A stretch of 64,000 bases of DNA from Lutispora saccharofermentans (GCF_024363565.1 NZ_JAJEKE010000002.1:62001-126000), one strand, 5' to 3'. Shown: positions 41,417 through 50,214, numbered from the stretch's first letter. Translations and numbers: made by a program. Notes: generated by a model from the letters alone, not told the origin.

Positions 41417-43663
41417 ATGGATGAAGTTCAAGGCATGATAAATGAAATAGTTTTCAGAAATGAAGTGAACGGATACTCAGTTATTGAGATTTGTGATGAG
41501 GGCGAAGAAACCACTGTAGTGGGGTACTTCCCCTATTTGAATATTGGAGAGACCATAAGGGTTGCAGGAGCGTGGGTGGAGCATCCGGATTATGGAAAGC
41601 AGTTTAAGATGGAGGCCTATCATGTGGTGACCCCTGCTACCTTAAATGGGATAGAGAGATATTTGTGTTCGGGCCTTATACCGGGTATAGGACCGGCTAC
41701 CGCTAAAAAGCTGGTGGAAAGGTTCGGCCTGGATACTCTGGATATAATCCAGTACAACCCGCAAAAGCTTACGGAGATAGAGGGCATAGGAGATAAAAAA
41801 GCCCAGAAGATATATGATGCATTCATCGAGCAGAGGGAACTCAAGGACATAATGCTTTTCCTTGAAGGCTACAAGATAAGCCCCGCTTATGCGGTGAGGA
41901 TATATAAGACCTATGGGGCCGAGACGATAAAGGTCATAAGGGAAAATCCGTATAACCTGGCCGAGGATGTATTCGGGATAGGCTTCAAAATGGCTGACAG
42001 GATAGCTCTCACAATGGGAATACCCCTTGATTCCGAATACAGGATAGCCTCCGGCACCAGGTATGTGTTGAATCAATTTCACAATAACGGGCATAGCTAT
42101 GTTCCCCAGGAGCTGCTTATTAAGACTTCCGCTGAGCTTCTCAATGTGAGGGAAGAAGTGATTGAAAATATATTGCTCAGCCTTTTTATAGACAGAAAGA
42201 TAGTAATAGAAAATCTGGACGATGTAAAGGCCGTATACTCTATAGCTTTTCACAAGGCAGAGGTAGGCATAGTGAGGAGACTTCTCACCTTAGCTCAATT
42301 TCCTATTTCAACGGTGCAATTTGATATAGATAATGAAATAAGAAAGCTGGAAGCAGAGGACGGTATAGACCTGGCGGCAAATCAAAGAGAAGCGGTGCAG
42401 CAGGCTGCAACAAAAGGCTTGCTGGTGATCACCGGAGGTCCCGGAACGGGGAAAACCACAACCATAAAGACCATAATAAGGCTTTTTGAGAGGATGGGGC
42501 TTGACGTCCTGCTTTGTGCGCCTACCGGAAGAGCAGCTAAGAGGATGCAGGAGGCTACGGGCAGGGAATCCCGCACCATACATAGGCTTTTGGAGTATGG
42601 TTTCGGTGACAAGGATGAGGATATGGTCTTTCAGAAGAATGAAGACTCTCCTTTGGAGGCGGATGCGATCATAGTGGATGAGGTTTCCATGGTCGATATA
42701 TTGCTTATGAACAGCCTGCTCAAGGCTATATGTGAAGGTACCAGGCTCATCTTGGTGGGTGATGTGGATCAATTGCCCTCAGTAGGCCCCGGCTGCGTGC
42801 TCAAGGATATCATAGACAGCAAGGCTGTTTCTGTGGTAAGGCTGGATGAAATATTCAGACAAGCCCAGGAAAGCATGATCGTTGTCAATGCTCACAGGAT
42901 AAACAAGGGAGAACCGCCTGTCCTCAATATAAAGGATAAGGACTTTTTCTTCATCCGAGAGGAAAATCAGGCGGAAATCCTGGAAAAGATAAAGGCGCTT
43001 TGCAAGGAGAGGCTGCCCAAATATTCGGGGTATAACAGCCATGAAGGCATACAAATACTATCTCCTATGAAAAAAGGAATCTGCGGAGTGATAAATCTCA
43101 ATACTGAGCTGCAGAAAGTGTTGAATCCACCGCATTTCAGCAAGACTGAAAGACAGTTCAGGGATGTGATCTTTCGTCAAGGGGATAAGGTAATGCAGAT
43201 CCGCAATAACTACAAGATGAAATGGCAGAGCCTGTCAGACCCCGATTATGAGGGAGAAGGGGTCTTCAACGGAGATATGGGTATAATATCCAAGGTGGAT
43301 AATGAGGAACAAACCATTGAGGTCATATATGACGGCGAGAGAGTAGTGAAGTATGAAGGCTCGGATCTGGATGAACTGGAGCTTTCCTATGCAGTGACAG
43401 TACATAAAAGCCAGGGATCGGAATTTCCTGTATTGGTTATGCCTGTCACATCAGGACCTCCGATGCTGCTGACCAGAAACCTTTTATATACTGCCTTGAC
43501 AAGAGCAAAGCAGATGGTGGTTTTGGTAGGGCAGGAAAGGTGTATTTATTCCATGGTAAAAAACAATTATGTTACAAGGAGGTACTCAGGCCTGGAGTAC
43601 AGGCTCCAAAGGCTTGGAAACTTGAATGAACATAATGAAGCTTCTATATCCTCCCAAGAATAG
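41417..43663 (+). CDS. recD2: RecD2-family ATP-dependent DNA helicase
   Basis: A 748-residue superfamily 1B 5'-3' helicase working in DNA repair and recombination without RecBC. The RecD2-specific N-terminal OB-like region (IVFRNEVNGYSVIEI) and tandem helix-hairpin-helix motifs (GLIPGIGPATAKKLVERFG, LTEIEGIGDKKAQKI) are present. The motor has Walker A GGPGTGKTTT (G340-T347 region), Walker B IIVDEVSMVD, VGDVDQLPSVGPG and the C-terminal YAVTVHKSQGSEFP and LLYTALTRAK motifs. All motor motifs are intact and the length is typical. It is 48 bases downstream of the ComK-like gene, with GATCGAGGG as a modest Shine-Dalgarno, and overlaps comF by 38 bases. Confidence 0.95.
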   Translation: MDEVQGMINEIVFRNEVNGYSVIEICDEGEETTVVGYFPYLNIGETIRVAGAWVEHPDYGKQFKMEAYHVVTPATLNGIERYLCSGLIPGIGPATAKKLVERFGLDTLDIIQYNPQKLTEIEGIGDKKAQKIYDAFIEQRELKDIMLFLEGYKISPAYAVRIYKTYGAETIKVIRENPYNLAEDVFGIGFKMADRIALTMGIPLDSEYRIASGTRYVLNQFHNNGHSYVPQELLIKTSAELLNVREEVIENILLSLFIDRKIVIENLDDVKAVYSIAFHKAEVGIVRRLLTLAQFPISTVQFDIDNEIRKLEAEDGIDLAANQREAVQQAATKGLLVITGGPGTGKTTTIKTIIRLFERMGLDVLLCAPTGRAAKRMQEATGRESRTIHRLLEYGFGDKDEDMVFQKNEDSPLEADAIIVDEVSMVDILLMNSLLKAICEGTRLILVGDVDQLPSVGPGCVLKDIIDSKAVSVVRLDEIFRQAQESMIVVNAHRINKGEPPVLNIKDKDFFFIREENQAEILEKIKALCKERLPKYSGYNSHEGIQILSPMKKGICGVINLNTELQKVLNPPHFSKTERQFRDVIFRQGDKVMQIRNNYKMKWQSLSDPDYEGEGVFNGDMGIISKVDNEEQTIEVIYDGERVVKYEGSDLDELELSYAVTVHKSQGSEFPVLVMPVTSGPPMLLTRNLLYTALTRAKQMVVLVGQERCIYSMVKNNYVTRRYSGLEYRLQRLGNLNEHNEASISSQE

Positions 43664-44321
43664 ATGCATATTGTGCGGGGTCAAAACTCCGAAAGCACTC
43701 TGCAATATCTGCAGTGCTTCCATAGAGTTCATACATGAAAGAAAATGTTTAAAGTGCGGAAAGGGTTTAGCCGATAATTATAGTAAGAATATATGCCCGG
43801 ACTGTATGGAAAGAAGTTACTCTTTTCATTCTGCCTATTCCTGCTTTTATTACAGAGGAACCGGCAGAGAGCTGATTCATGCATTTAAATATGAAGGCAG
43901 GCTGGATATAGCCAAAATATTGGCCAGGCATATGGCAGATGTGATGCATGCTGAAAGCCTGAATGCCGATATGATCGTGCCTGTGCCTATTTTTCAAGCC
44001 AAGCTGCACAAGAGAGGCTTCAACCAGGCTGCGGTCATAGGAGAGCATCTTTCAAAGCTTGTGGGCATTACGATGCAGGATTGCCTCATAAGGAATAGGG
44101 ATACAAAAGAGCAATATGGTCTGGACAAGCTGGAGAGAAGATTAAATGTAAATGATGCATTTTCTCTAAATATGTTATATAATGTAAAGAACATGAAGAT
44201 TTTGCTGGTAGATGATATATATACCACAGGCAGCACTGTGGATGAATGCAGCAAAATACTTTTGACCTCGGGGGCAAAGCAGATTTATGTTTTAACTGCA
44301 GCGGCAGGAATAAATACTTAG
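43626..44321 (+). CDS. comF: ComF family protein (zinc-ribbon phosphoribosyltransferase fold)
   Basis: A 231-residue cytoplasmic protein required for DNA uptake in naturally competent bacteria, where it works with the ComFA helicase. N-terminal zinc-binding pairs are C14/C17, C26/C29 and CLKC, CPDC. The PRTase domain shows VPVPIFQAKLHKRGFNQA and the PRPP loop ILLVDDIYTTGST. It overlaps recD2 by 38 bases; ATG 43635 is an alternative start. No comFA is present here, so recD2 takes that position. An IS607-like element lies directly downstream, between this gene and the flagellar genes. Confidence 0.9.
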   Translation: MNIMKLLYPPKNRCILCGVKTPKALCNICSASIEFIHERKCLKCGKGLADNYSKNICPDCMERSYSFHSAYSCFYYRGTGRELIHAFKYEGRLDIAKILARHMADVMHAESLNADMIVPVPIFQAKLHKRGFNQAAVIGEHLSKLVGITMQDCLIRNRDTKEQYGLDKLERRLNVNDAFSLNMLYNVKNMKILLVDDIYTTGSTVDECSKILLTSGAKQIYVLTAAAGINT

Positions 44322-44379
44322 ATTTGGAGGTATTGTGACAGCTATCGAGTATTTACAAAACTTTATAAAACACCTAAAA

Positions 44380-44631
44380 ATGAAATATTATTCAATCGGA
44401 GAATTTGTGAGATTAATAGGAGTTACTCAGCAAACACTTAGAAATTGGGATAAGGCAGGCAAATTAAAACCAAACCATTTAGGTAAAAGTGGTTACAGGT
44501 ACTATTCTCAACAACAACTTCAATATTATTTAGGGCTTAAAAGTGAAAATTCTGCTAAAAGAAAAGTTGTAGGATATTGTAGAGTGCCGAGCAACAAGCA
44601 AAAAGATAATAAAGGAGTTGTTGGAAGATGA
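44380..44631 (+). pseudogene. tnpA: Truncated IS607-type serine recombinase TnpA
   Basis: An 83-residue remnant. The N-terminal MerR-like HTH is complete (YYSIGEFVRLIGVTQQTLRN, GYRYYSQQQLQYYL). The catalytic domain begins with VVGYCRVPSNKQKD, then breaks off into NKGVVGR and a stop; about 100-130 residues are missing. In active enzymes the motif is RVSS, the first serine being the nucleophile, and here it is proline. The stop overlaps the tnpB start (ATGA), as in intact IS607 elements, so an internal deletion is more likely than simple truncation. It may still bind DNA. Confidence 0.8.
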
Positions 44632-45755
44632 TAACAGCCTTGAAGGTTAGACTTGAGCCAAATAACAAGCAAAAGTCAAAACTGTTTCAAAGTGCTGGAA
44701 CAGCTAGATGGGCCTATAACTGGACCCTAACAAAGCAGGAAGAAAACTATAAAAACGGTGGCAAACTTGTAAAGGATGGAGATTTGAGAAAAGAGTTAAC
44801 GCTTTTAAAGCAAACAGAAGAATACAAGTGGCTTAATAATTACAGCAACAACATAACGAAGCAAGCAGTAAAAGATGCATGCGATGCTTACTATAAGTTT
44901 TTCAAAAAGCTTGCGGATAAGCCGAAATTCAAAAGTAGAAAGAAAAGCCAACCTAAATTTTATCAAGATACCGAAAAGATAAAATTCAAGAATGGAAAGG
45001 TAAGAATTGAAAAAATAGGTTGGGTACGGCTTTCCGAAAAATACAGGATACCGGAAGATACAAAGTACATTAATCCGAGAGTTAAATTTGATGGAGTTCA
45101 CTGGTATTTATCGGTAGGTATTGAGGTGGAGCAAGAGCCTATTGAACTTACAGGCGAAAGTATTGGAATTGATGTTGGTGTAAAGGATATGGCAATATGC
45201 TCCAATATAGAGCAACCCTACAAAAACATCAATAAAACAAAAATAGTAAAAAAGTTAGAAAAGAAACTGCGTAGGTTGCAACGCAAAATATCGAACAAAT
45301 ATGAAATAAATAGAGAAGGGAGGAGTTACGTTAAAACAAGCAACATTATAAAACTTGAAAAAAACATTAGAAAGTTACATAAACGTCTTGATAATATTAG
45401 AACCGACAATAGGCACAAAGTAACTACCGAGATAGTGAAAACCAAGCCATCAAGGATAGTTATGGAAAACCTCAATATTAGCGGAATGATGAAGAATAAG
45501 CATTTATCGAAAGCAGTAGCACAACAGGGATTATATGAATTCAAGCAAATGATGCAGTATAAATGCCAAAAGAATGGAATTGAATTTGTAGAAGCAGATA
45601 AATGGTATCCTTCATCAAAAACTTGTTCAGAATGTGGGCATATGAAAACCAAACTGTCACTTTCTGAAAGGGAATTCAAGTGTGAATGTTGTGGTTCTGT
45701 AATAGATAGGGATAAAAATGCTGCAATTAATTTATCAAGATACAAGGTATCGTAA
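44628..45755 (+). CDS. tnpB: TnpB RNA-guided endonuclease
   Basis: A 375-residue protein of the IS605/IS607 TnpB family, ancestors of Cas12; such proteins cut DNA under guidance of an RNA made from the element's 3' end. The three RuvC acidic residues are present: D182 (GIDVGVKD), E280 (VMENLN) and D362 (DRDKNAAINL). The inserted zinc finger is intact (CSECG and CECCG). The N-terminal LKVRLEPNNKQKSKLF and ARWAYNW are typical. The length is within the family range. With the recombinase broken, TnpB is likely either a passenger or domesticated. The reading frame shows no damage. Confidence 0.92.
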   Translation: MITALKVRLEPNNKQKSKLFQSAGTARWAYNWTLTKQEENYKNGGKLVKDGDLRKELTLLKQTEEYKWLNNYSNNITKQAVKDACDAYYKFFKKLADKPKFKSRKKSQPKFYQDTEKIKFKNGKVRIEKIGWVRLSEKYRIPEDTKYINPRVKFDGVHWYLSVGIEVEQEPIELTGESIGIDVGVKDMAICSNIEQPYKNINKTKIVKKLEKKLRRLQRKISNKYEINREGRSYVKTSNIIKLEKNIRKLHKRLDNIRTDNRHKVTTEIVKTKPSRIVMENLNISGMMKNKHLSKAVAQQGLYEFKQMMQYKCQKNGIEFVEADKWYPSSKTCSECGHMKTKLSLSEREFKCECCGSVIDRDKNAAINLSRYKVS

Positions 45756-45920
45756 GACACTAAACGGATTATGATACTATGTACGCTGAGTTACAGCGGA
45801 ATCTAAGCCTCTGGAGCATCACATCAAACGATAGTAGGTTCGCCGAAGTCGGATGCGTTGAATGAGGAAGTAAACATAAACTTTTATAATGGTTTAAAGA
45901 GTTTTATAAGTTTTACGTAA
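45756..45920 (+). ncRNA. Putative TnpB guide RNA (omega/reRNA) region
   Basis: A non-coding tail directly after tnpB, where guide RNAs of these elements are encoded. It contains a hairpin CGCTG-AGTTA-CAGCG (45784-45798), a conserved-looking GC-rich core (GTTCGCCGAAGTCGGATGCG, 45838-45857) and an AT-rich right end. The RNA would run to the element's right border near 45920 with the guide taken from flanking DNA, which is the yvyF-like gene. Position and structure are seen; function is by analogy. Confidence 0.5.
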
Positions 45921-45931
45921 CGGGTGGGTCA

Positions 45932-46351
45932 ATGGCAGAATTAAGAAATTGTGTAAGATGCGGTAAGATTTTTGCATATACCTATAATCCCATATGCAAT
46001 AAATGCCTGGAAGAAGATGAAGAAGAGTTTAAGCTTGTGAAGGAGTACCTCTACGAAAACCCGGGTGCTATAATACCTGAGGTATCTGATGCTACGGGAG
46101 TATCGGTGGAAAAAATAATGAGATTCCTTAGAGACGAAAGGCTGGAAATAAATTCAGAGAACAGCAACTTGGTTCTGGAATGTGAGTCCTGTGGAAGGCC
46201 TATCAAATCGGGAAGGTTCTGTGAGGAATGCAAAAACAATATTACCTATCGAATGAAGAAAGAATTCGGCATAAACCAAAAAAGACATGATTACATCAAG
46301 ACTTCAGGAAAAGAAAAAATGCATGTTATTAGAAGGAGAGAAGGCAGGTAG
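45932..46351 (+). CDS. yvyF: YvyF-like flagellar operon protein
   Basis: A 139-residue protein of the flagellar-region zinc-ribbon family that precedes flgM in many Firmicutes. N-terminal CVRCG/CNKC and C-terminal CESCG/CEEC zinc ribbons flank a helix-turn-helix-like middle (PGAIIPEVSDATGVSVEKIM). Its role is unclear; it may be a regulator of the flagellar late genes. The IS607-like element ends about 11 bases upstream, so its original promoter may have been displaced. Confidence 0.82.
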   Translation: MAELRNCVRCGKIFAYTYNPICNKCLEEDEEEFKLVKEYLYENPGAIIPEVSDATGVSVEKIMRFLRDERLEINSENSNLVLECESCGRPIKSGRFCEECKNNITYRMKKEFGINQKRHDYIKTSGKEKMHVIRRREGR

Positions 46352-46374
46352 AAGAACTTAGCCTTCTTTTTTTT
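46339..46374 (+). terminator. Terminator overlapping the end of the yvyF-like gene
   Basis: AGAAGGC (46339-46345) and GCCTTCT (46361-46367) form a 7-bp stem, followed by a run of Ts to 46374. The stop codon lies in the loop. It separates the yvyF-like gene from the sigma-D-type promoter of flgM. Confidence 0.75.
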
Positions 46375-46383
46375 ATTGCCCTA

Positions 46384-46411
46384 TAAACTATATAGGTCTA
46401 TATACCGATAG
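46384..46411 (+). promoter_or_regulatory. Sigma-D (FliA/SigD)-type promoter of flgM operon
   Basis: TAAA (46384-46387), a 16-base spacer and ACCGATAG (46404-46411), against the consensus TAAA-N15-GCCGATAA. The flagellin promoter has the same 16-base spacing. It would transcribe flgM, flgN, the two flgK genes and flgL. Confidence 0.7.
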
Positions 46412-46446
46412 ATAATATGAGTAGAAGATATAGATGAGGTGATATT

Positions 46447-46752
46447 ATGGGATTTAATATAGACAAAATTCCGGGTATAAACAAAATATACAAGAGCTTT
46501 TCTGTGGAAAGGAAGAAGGAAACCCAAGAGGTGTTTTCTTTAAACGGCGGGAAGGATGAATTGACCATTTCTCAGAAGGCAATGGACTATCAAATTGTCA
46601 ATAAAGGTATGAAAGCCATAGATCAGATTCCGGATATACGCGAGGATAAGGTCAACGACATAAAAGAGAAGATGGATAAGGGCCTGTATGACGTAGACGG
46701 CAAGGATATTGCAGAAAAGATGATGTCAGGCAAGTTTGATAAAAAGATATAA
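46447..46752 (+). CDS. flgM: Anti-sigma-28 factor FlgM
   Basis: A 101-residue cytoplasmic protein that holds SigD/FliA inactive until the hook is finished. The C-terminal helices (LTISQKAMDYQIVNKGMKAI, RVEKVNDIKEKM-like DKVNDIKEKMDKGLYDVDG) match the sigma-binding region and the GxYxVdgxxiAekm signature. The N-terminal half is charged and probably disordered. It is the first gene of the sigma-D-type transcription unit and so lies in a negative feedback loop on its own promoter. Confidence 0.9.
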   Translation: MGFNIDKIPGINKIYKSFSVERKKETQEVFSLNGGKDELTISQKAMDYQIVNKGMKAIDQIPDIREDKVNDIKEKMDKGLYDVDGKDIAEKMMSGKFDKKI

Positions 46753-46770
46753 TGTTGAGGTGCTGTGGTC

Positions 46771-47268
46771 ATGGATAATTTAGATAAGATAATACTGTGC
46801 CTGGAAAATCAAAAAAATATATATGAGAAGCTTTTATCCCTATCCATGGAAAAAAAGGATGCAATAATAGAGGGTAAAGTCAATGAGCTTGACAACTTTA
46901 TTAAGCTGGAAGGGAATCTTATACTTGAAATAGGAAAGTTGGAAGATGAAAGAGACAGTACCGCAGAGGCTTTAGCTAGGGAGCTGGGCTGCAGCCGGGA
47001 GAACTTGACCATAAGCTACATATGCAATGAGGTAAAGGACAGCCGCTGTGATCATCTCAAGCAGGTTGCAGGTTCAATAGGAAACACGCTAAACCAGCTG
47101 AAGGAAATCAATGATTTAAACGGTGAGCTTATAGAGCAGTCTCTTGAATACATAAATTTCTCCATAAACCTCATTTCAGACTCTATGGAGGGTCAAAATG
47201 TTATATACGAAGGGAAACCGGAAGAAAGCAAAGATAATAATGTAAGGCTCTTTGATGCTAAAATATAG
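46771..47268 (+). CDS. flgN: Flagellar export chaperone FlgN
   Basis: A 165-residue helical chaperone for the hook-associated proteins FlgK and FlgL. TGAGGTG at 46756-46762 fits ATG 46771 better than GTG 46765. The protein is almost all helix with the EKLLSLSMEKKDAIIEGKVN and LEGNLILEIGKLEDERDS segments of the FlgN family, and position between flgM and flgK is conserved in Firmicutes. It should serve both FlgK paralogues. Confidence 0.82.
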   Translation: MDNLDKIILCLENQKNIYEKLLSLSMEKKDAIIEGKVNELDNFIKLEGNLILEIGKLEDERDSTAEALARELGCSRENLTISYICNEVKDSRCDHLKQVAGSIGNTLNQLKEINDLNGELIEQSLEYINFSINLISDSMEGQNVIYEGKPEESKDNNVRLFDAKI

Positions 47269-47279
47269 GGGGTATTTTC

Positions 47280-48725
47280 ATGAGTTCATTCGGCGGTTTG
47301 AGTATTGCAGTATCCGGTTTGTTTGCCCAGCAGAGATCTCTGGATGTTACCGGTCATAATATAAGCAATGTCAATACTATAGGATATTCGAGGCAAAGCG
47401 TCATCCATGCATCCTCCAGTCCCCAGCAGATAGGCTGGACCAGGGCAGGGGTAAAGATGGGAAAAGGCACCGGAGTAGATGCAGTTCTCATAATGCAATA
47501 CAGGGATGAATTTTTAGATAACAAAATAAGAAGGATCAATAAGGATTTGGGCTATTGGACAGCCAAGCAAAGCGGCATAGAGGATATGGAAGGCATTTTC
47601 AATGATTTTTCCGATGAAGGCATACAATCTGCCATGAATAATTTCTGGAATGCTTGGGATCAGCTGTCTAAGCCAACCGGCAGGCTTACTTCCAGAGCTC
47701 TGGTAAAGGAAAGCGCAATAGCTCTGGTAGAGTCTATCAAAAACACAGATCAACTGCTTAAGGATTATAGAGCTGATAAAGATAGAGAAATCGTAGAGAA
47801 TGTAGACAGAATAAACCAGATAACTAAGAGAGTAGCAGAGCTCAATGGATTGGTGCAGAAGGTTGAAACCAGCGGGGCGATTGCCAATGACTTTCGAGAT
47901 GAGAGAAACCTTCTCATCGATGAGCTTTCAACATTGGCGAATATACAAGTCAGTGGCAGCAAATCAGTTACCATATTGATAGAGGGCAGGGCTGTGGTGG
48001 ACTACGGAGTCGTGGAACAGCTTAAGGCAGTGCCGGATCCCTCGAAAAACGGCCTGGTCAAGCTTGTCTGGGAAGGGGATAATCAGCCTGCATCAATAGA
48101 AGGGGGCAAGATAAAGGCTCTCTTTGATACGAGAGATGAGCTGGTGGATAAATTCCGTACCAGATTGGATGAAATGATAAAGGGCCTGGCGGCAGAAATA
48201 AATAAGATCCATATTTCCGGCTACGGAGTGAGAGATGATATTCAGAGAAAGTTTTTTATAAACGGAGGAGATCCGGACAGCGATTTCATAGATATGTCAA
48301 ATATCGCTTTTAACCCGGAGCTAAATGAATATGACAATATCGCAGCCGCAATAACTCCGCCTCCGTATAATGCGGAGGACAACAAGATAGCACTAAAAAT
48401 CTTGGAGCTGCGCAGCGGCAAGGTTTTCGGAGAGGAAGCTTATGATTCGGCAGGCGGCAAATATAATTTTGATGAATACTACAGAAATATTATATTGGAC
48501 CTTGGCAAAGCCGGTATGGAAGCCGCCATCAATGCTGAGGCTCAAAGTTCTATGGTGATAGAACTGGAGAATAAAAAAGGAGCCATTATGGGCGTCTCCA
48601 TGGATGAGGAAATGGGCAATCTCATAAAGTTTGAACACTCCTATAATGCATCTGCCAGAATGGTGAATGTAATGGATGAGATGCTTGAAATCATAGTAAA
48701 TAAACTTGGAATAGTCGGAAGGTAG
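47280..48725 (+). CDS. flgK: Flagellar hook-associated protein 1 (first copy)
   Basis: A 481-residue exported protein forming the hook-filament junction. N-terminal D0 motif: SGLFAQQRSLDVTGHNISNV, NTIGYSRQ. C-terminal: VSMDEEMGNLIKFEHSYNAS, MVNVMDEMLEIIVNKLGIVG. Typical length for Firmicutes. It starts 11 bases after flgN. A second, diverged FlgK follows 12 bases downstream, so a division of labour at the junction is possible. Confidence 0.93.
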   Translation: MSSFGGLSIAVSGLFAQQRSLDVTGHNISNVNTIGYSRQSVIHASSSPQQIGWTRAGVKMGKGTGVDAVLIMQYRDEFLDNKIRRINKDLGYWTAKQSGIEDMEGIFNDFSDEGIQSAMNNFWNAWDQLSKPTGRLTSRALVKESAIALVESIKNTDQLLKDYRADKDREIVENVDRINQITKRVAELNGLVQKVETSGAIANDFRDERNLLIDELSTLANIQVSGSKSVTILIEGRAVVDYGVVEQLKAVPDPSKNGLVKLVWEGDNQPASIEGGKIKALFDTRDELVDKFRTRLDEMIKGLAAEINKIHISGYGVRDDIQRKFFINGGDPDSDFIDMSNIAFNPELNEYDNIAAAITPPPYNAEDNKIALKILELRSGKVFGEEAYDSAGGKYNFDEYYRNIILDLGKAGMEAAINAEAQSSMVIELENKKGAIMGVSMDEEMGNLIKFEHSYNASARMVNVMDEMLEIIVNKLGIVGR

Positions 48726-48737
48726 GTATGCAGTGAT

Positions 48738-50213
48738 ATGAGAACTACATTCGGAAGCTTAAACATAGTGAATAGCGGTCTATTTGCCAGTCGCAGGGCT
48801 TTGGATGTGACAGGCCATAATATCGCGAATGTCAATACGGAAGGATACTCAAGGCAGGTATTGATGCAGAAAGCCTCTATGCCTCTTTGGGGAGACCCTA
48901 AAGGTGTCATAGGCACCGGGGTAGATACCTACAATATATTAAGGATCAGAAACGAATATTTGGATAAGAAGTATTGGAACCAGAACAGAGCGGTAGGAGA
49001 GTGGCAAATAAAGCAGCAGAACCTGGAGAATATGGAGTCTATCTTTAACGAACCCACCGAGACAGGCATAAGAAAGGTCATTGATGAATTTTTCATTGCT
49101 TTGGATGAGCTTTCTAAAAAATCCGGAGATTCCACCAGGCGCATAGCTGTTGTGGAAAATGCCAATACTTTGGCCAAATCTATAAACCGAAACGGAAATG
49201 AAATAATAAGCTCCATAAGAGAGACCAATGAGGAAGTAAAAACCAAAGTCGACGAGATAAACTCTCTGGCCTATCAAATATCAGTGTTGAACAATAATAT
49301 ATTCAACATGGAGCTGGGGGACTCTCAGGCCAATGACCTGAGAGATCAGAGAAATGTGCTGTTAGATAAACTCTCCAAGATAATCGATATAGATGTAAGC
49401 ACAAGGAAAGACAGCAATAAAAATGAATACATGAGCATAAAAATAGGAGGCATAACCTTAGTCGATCATACAAATTACGACGAGCTCGCCTATGTAGAGG
49501 AGGATGTGGCAGGCATAACCGAGCTGGGTGCGGGCAAGATGGCCCAGGTGGTCTGGAAGGGCCTGGAGAGCCAGAAGGTGAGCATAAGAGGCGGCGAATT
49601 GAAGGGCCTGCTGGATATTAGAGATGGCAACGGGCAAGGATTGAATTATAGAGGTTTGGTCTACTATCTCGATAAACTCAATGAGTTTGCCAGGGACTTT
49701 TCAAGCAAGATAAATGAAGTGCATCGCAAGGGTATTGACTTTAAGGGCGAGGCCGGCGGTGATTTCTTTAATGTACCTGACGGAGATTACAGCAAAATCA
49801 ACTGCACTAATTTCGGAGTAAGCGGAGCTCTGCTTGTAGATCCGGATTTGATAGCAGCTTCCTCTGACATAGGAGGAGAAAGCAATAATGATAATCTGAA
49901 GGAATTGATAAAGCTCAAGGACAAAGCGGATATGTTCAGCTCTACCACAGGTACCCCGGATGACTTTATAAAGGCCCTGCTTTCCTCTCTTGCAGTGGAT
50001 TCACAGCAGGCAGAGAGAATGGCGATCAATTCGGAGATCCTCATCACTGATACGGATAACAGGAGAATATCCGCTTCCGGAGTCTTGATGGATGAAGAAA
50101 TGGGAAACATGGTGAAATTCAGCCAGGCCTATAATGCGGCAGCGAGAGCGATAACTACTCTGGATGCCATTTTGGACACCACTATCAATAGGCTTGGGCT
50201 TGTAGGAAGATAG
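48738..50213 (+). CDS. flgK: Flagellar hook-associated protein 1 (second copy, FlgK paralogue)
   Basis: A 491-residue exported protein with its own complete FlgK termini: NSGLFASRRALDVTGHNIAN, NTEGYSRQ and VLMDEEMGNMVKFSQAYNAA, ITTLDAILDTTINRLGLVGR. The middle differs widely from the first copy, so the duplication is old. Both copies keep the export and junction ends. Either both are assembled in the junction or each supports a different filament. The product is not FlgL, which follows separately. Confidence 0.9.
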   Translation: MRTTFGSLNIVNSGLFASRRALDVTGHNIANVNTEGYSRQVLMQKASMPLWGDPKGVIGTGVDTYNILRIRNEYLDKKYWNQNRAVGEWQIKQQNLENMESIFNEPTETGIRKVIDEFFIALDELSKKSGDSTRRIAVVENANTLAKSINRNGNEIISSIRETNEEVKTKVDEINSLAYQISVLNNNIFNMELGDSQANDLRDQRNVLLDKLSKIIDIDVSTRKDSNKNEYMSIKIGGITLVDHTNYDELAYVEEDVAGITELGAGKMAQVVWKGLESQKVSIRGGELKGLLDIRDGNGQGLNYRGLVYYLDKLNEFARDFSSKINEVHRKGIDFKGEAGGDFFNVPDGDYSKINCTNFGVSGALLVDPDLIAASSDIGGESNNDNLKELIKLKDKADMFSSTTGTPDDFIKALLSSLAVDSQQAERMAINSEILITDTDNRRISASGVLMDEEMGNMVKFSQAYNAAARAITTLDAILDTTINRLGLVGR

Positions 50214-50214
50214 A

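Larger units (their letters stand above)
44352..45920 (+). mobile_element. IS607-family remnant with TnpB
   Basis: The element contains a broken TnpA recombinase and an intact TnpB, plus a structured non-coding tail, inserted between comF and the flagellar yvyF-like gene. Near its ends are related inverted sequences: TTTACAAAACTTTATAAAAC (44352-44371) and GTTTTATAAGTTTTACGTAA (45901-45920). True IS607 elements have no terminal repeats or target duplications, so these may be recombinase-binding or incidental sequences and the exact ends are uncertain. It can probably not transpose by itself. Confidence 0.6.
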
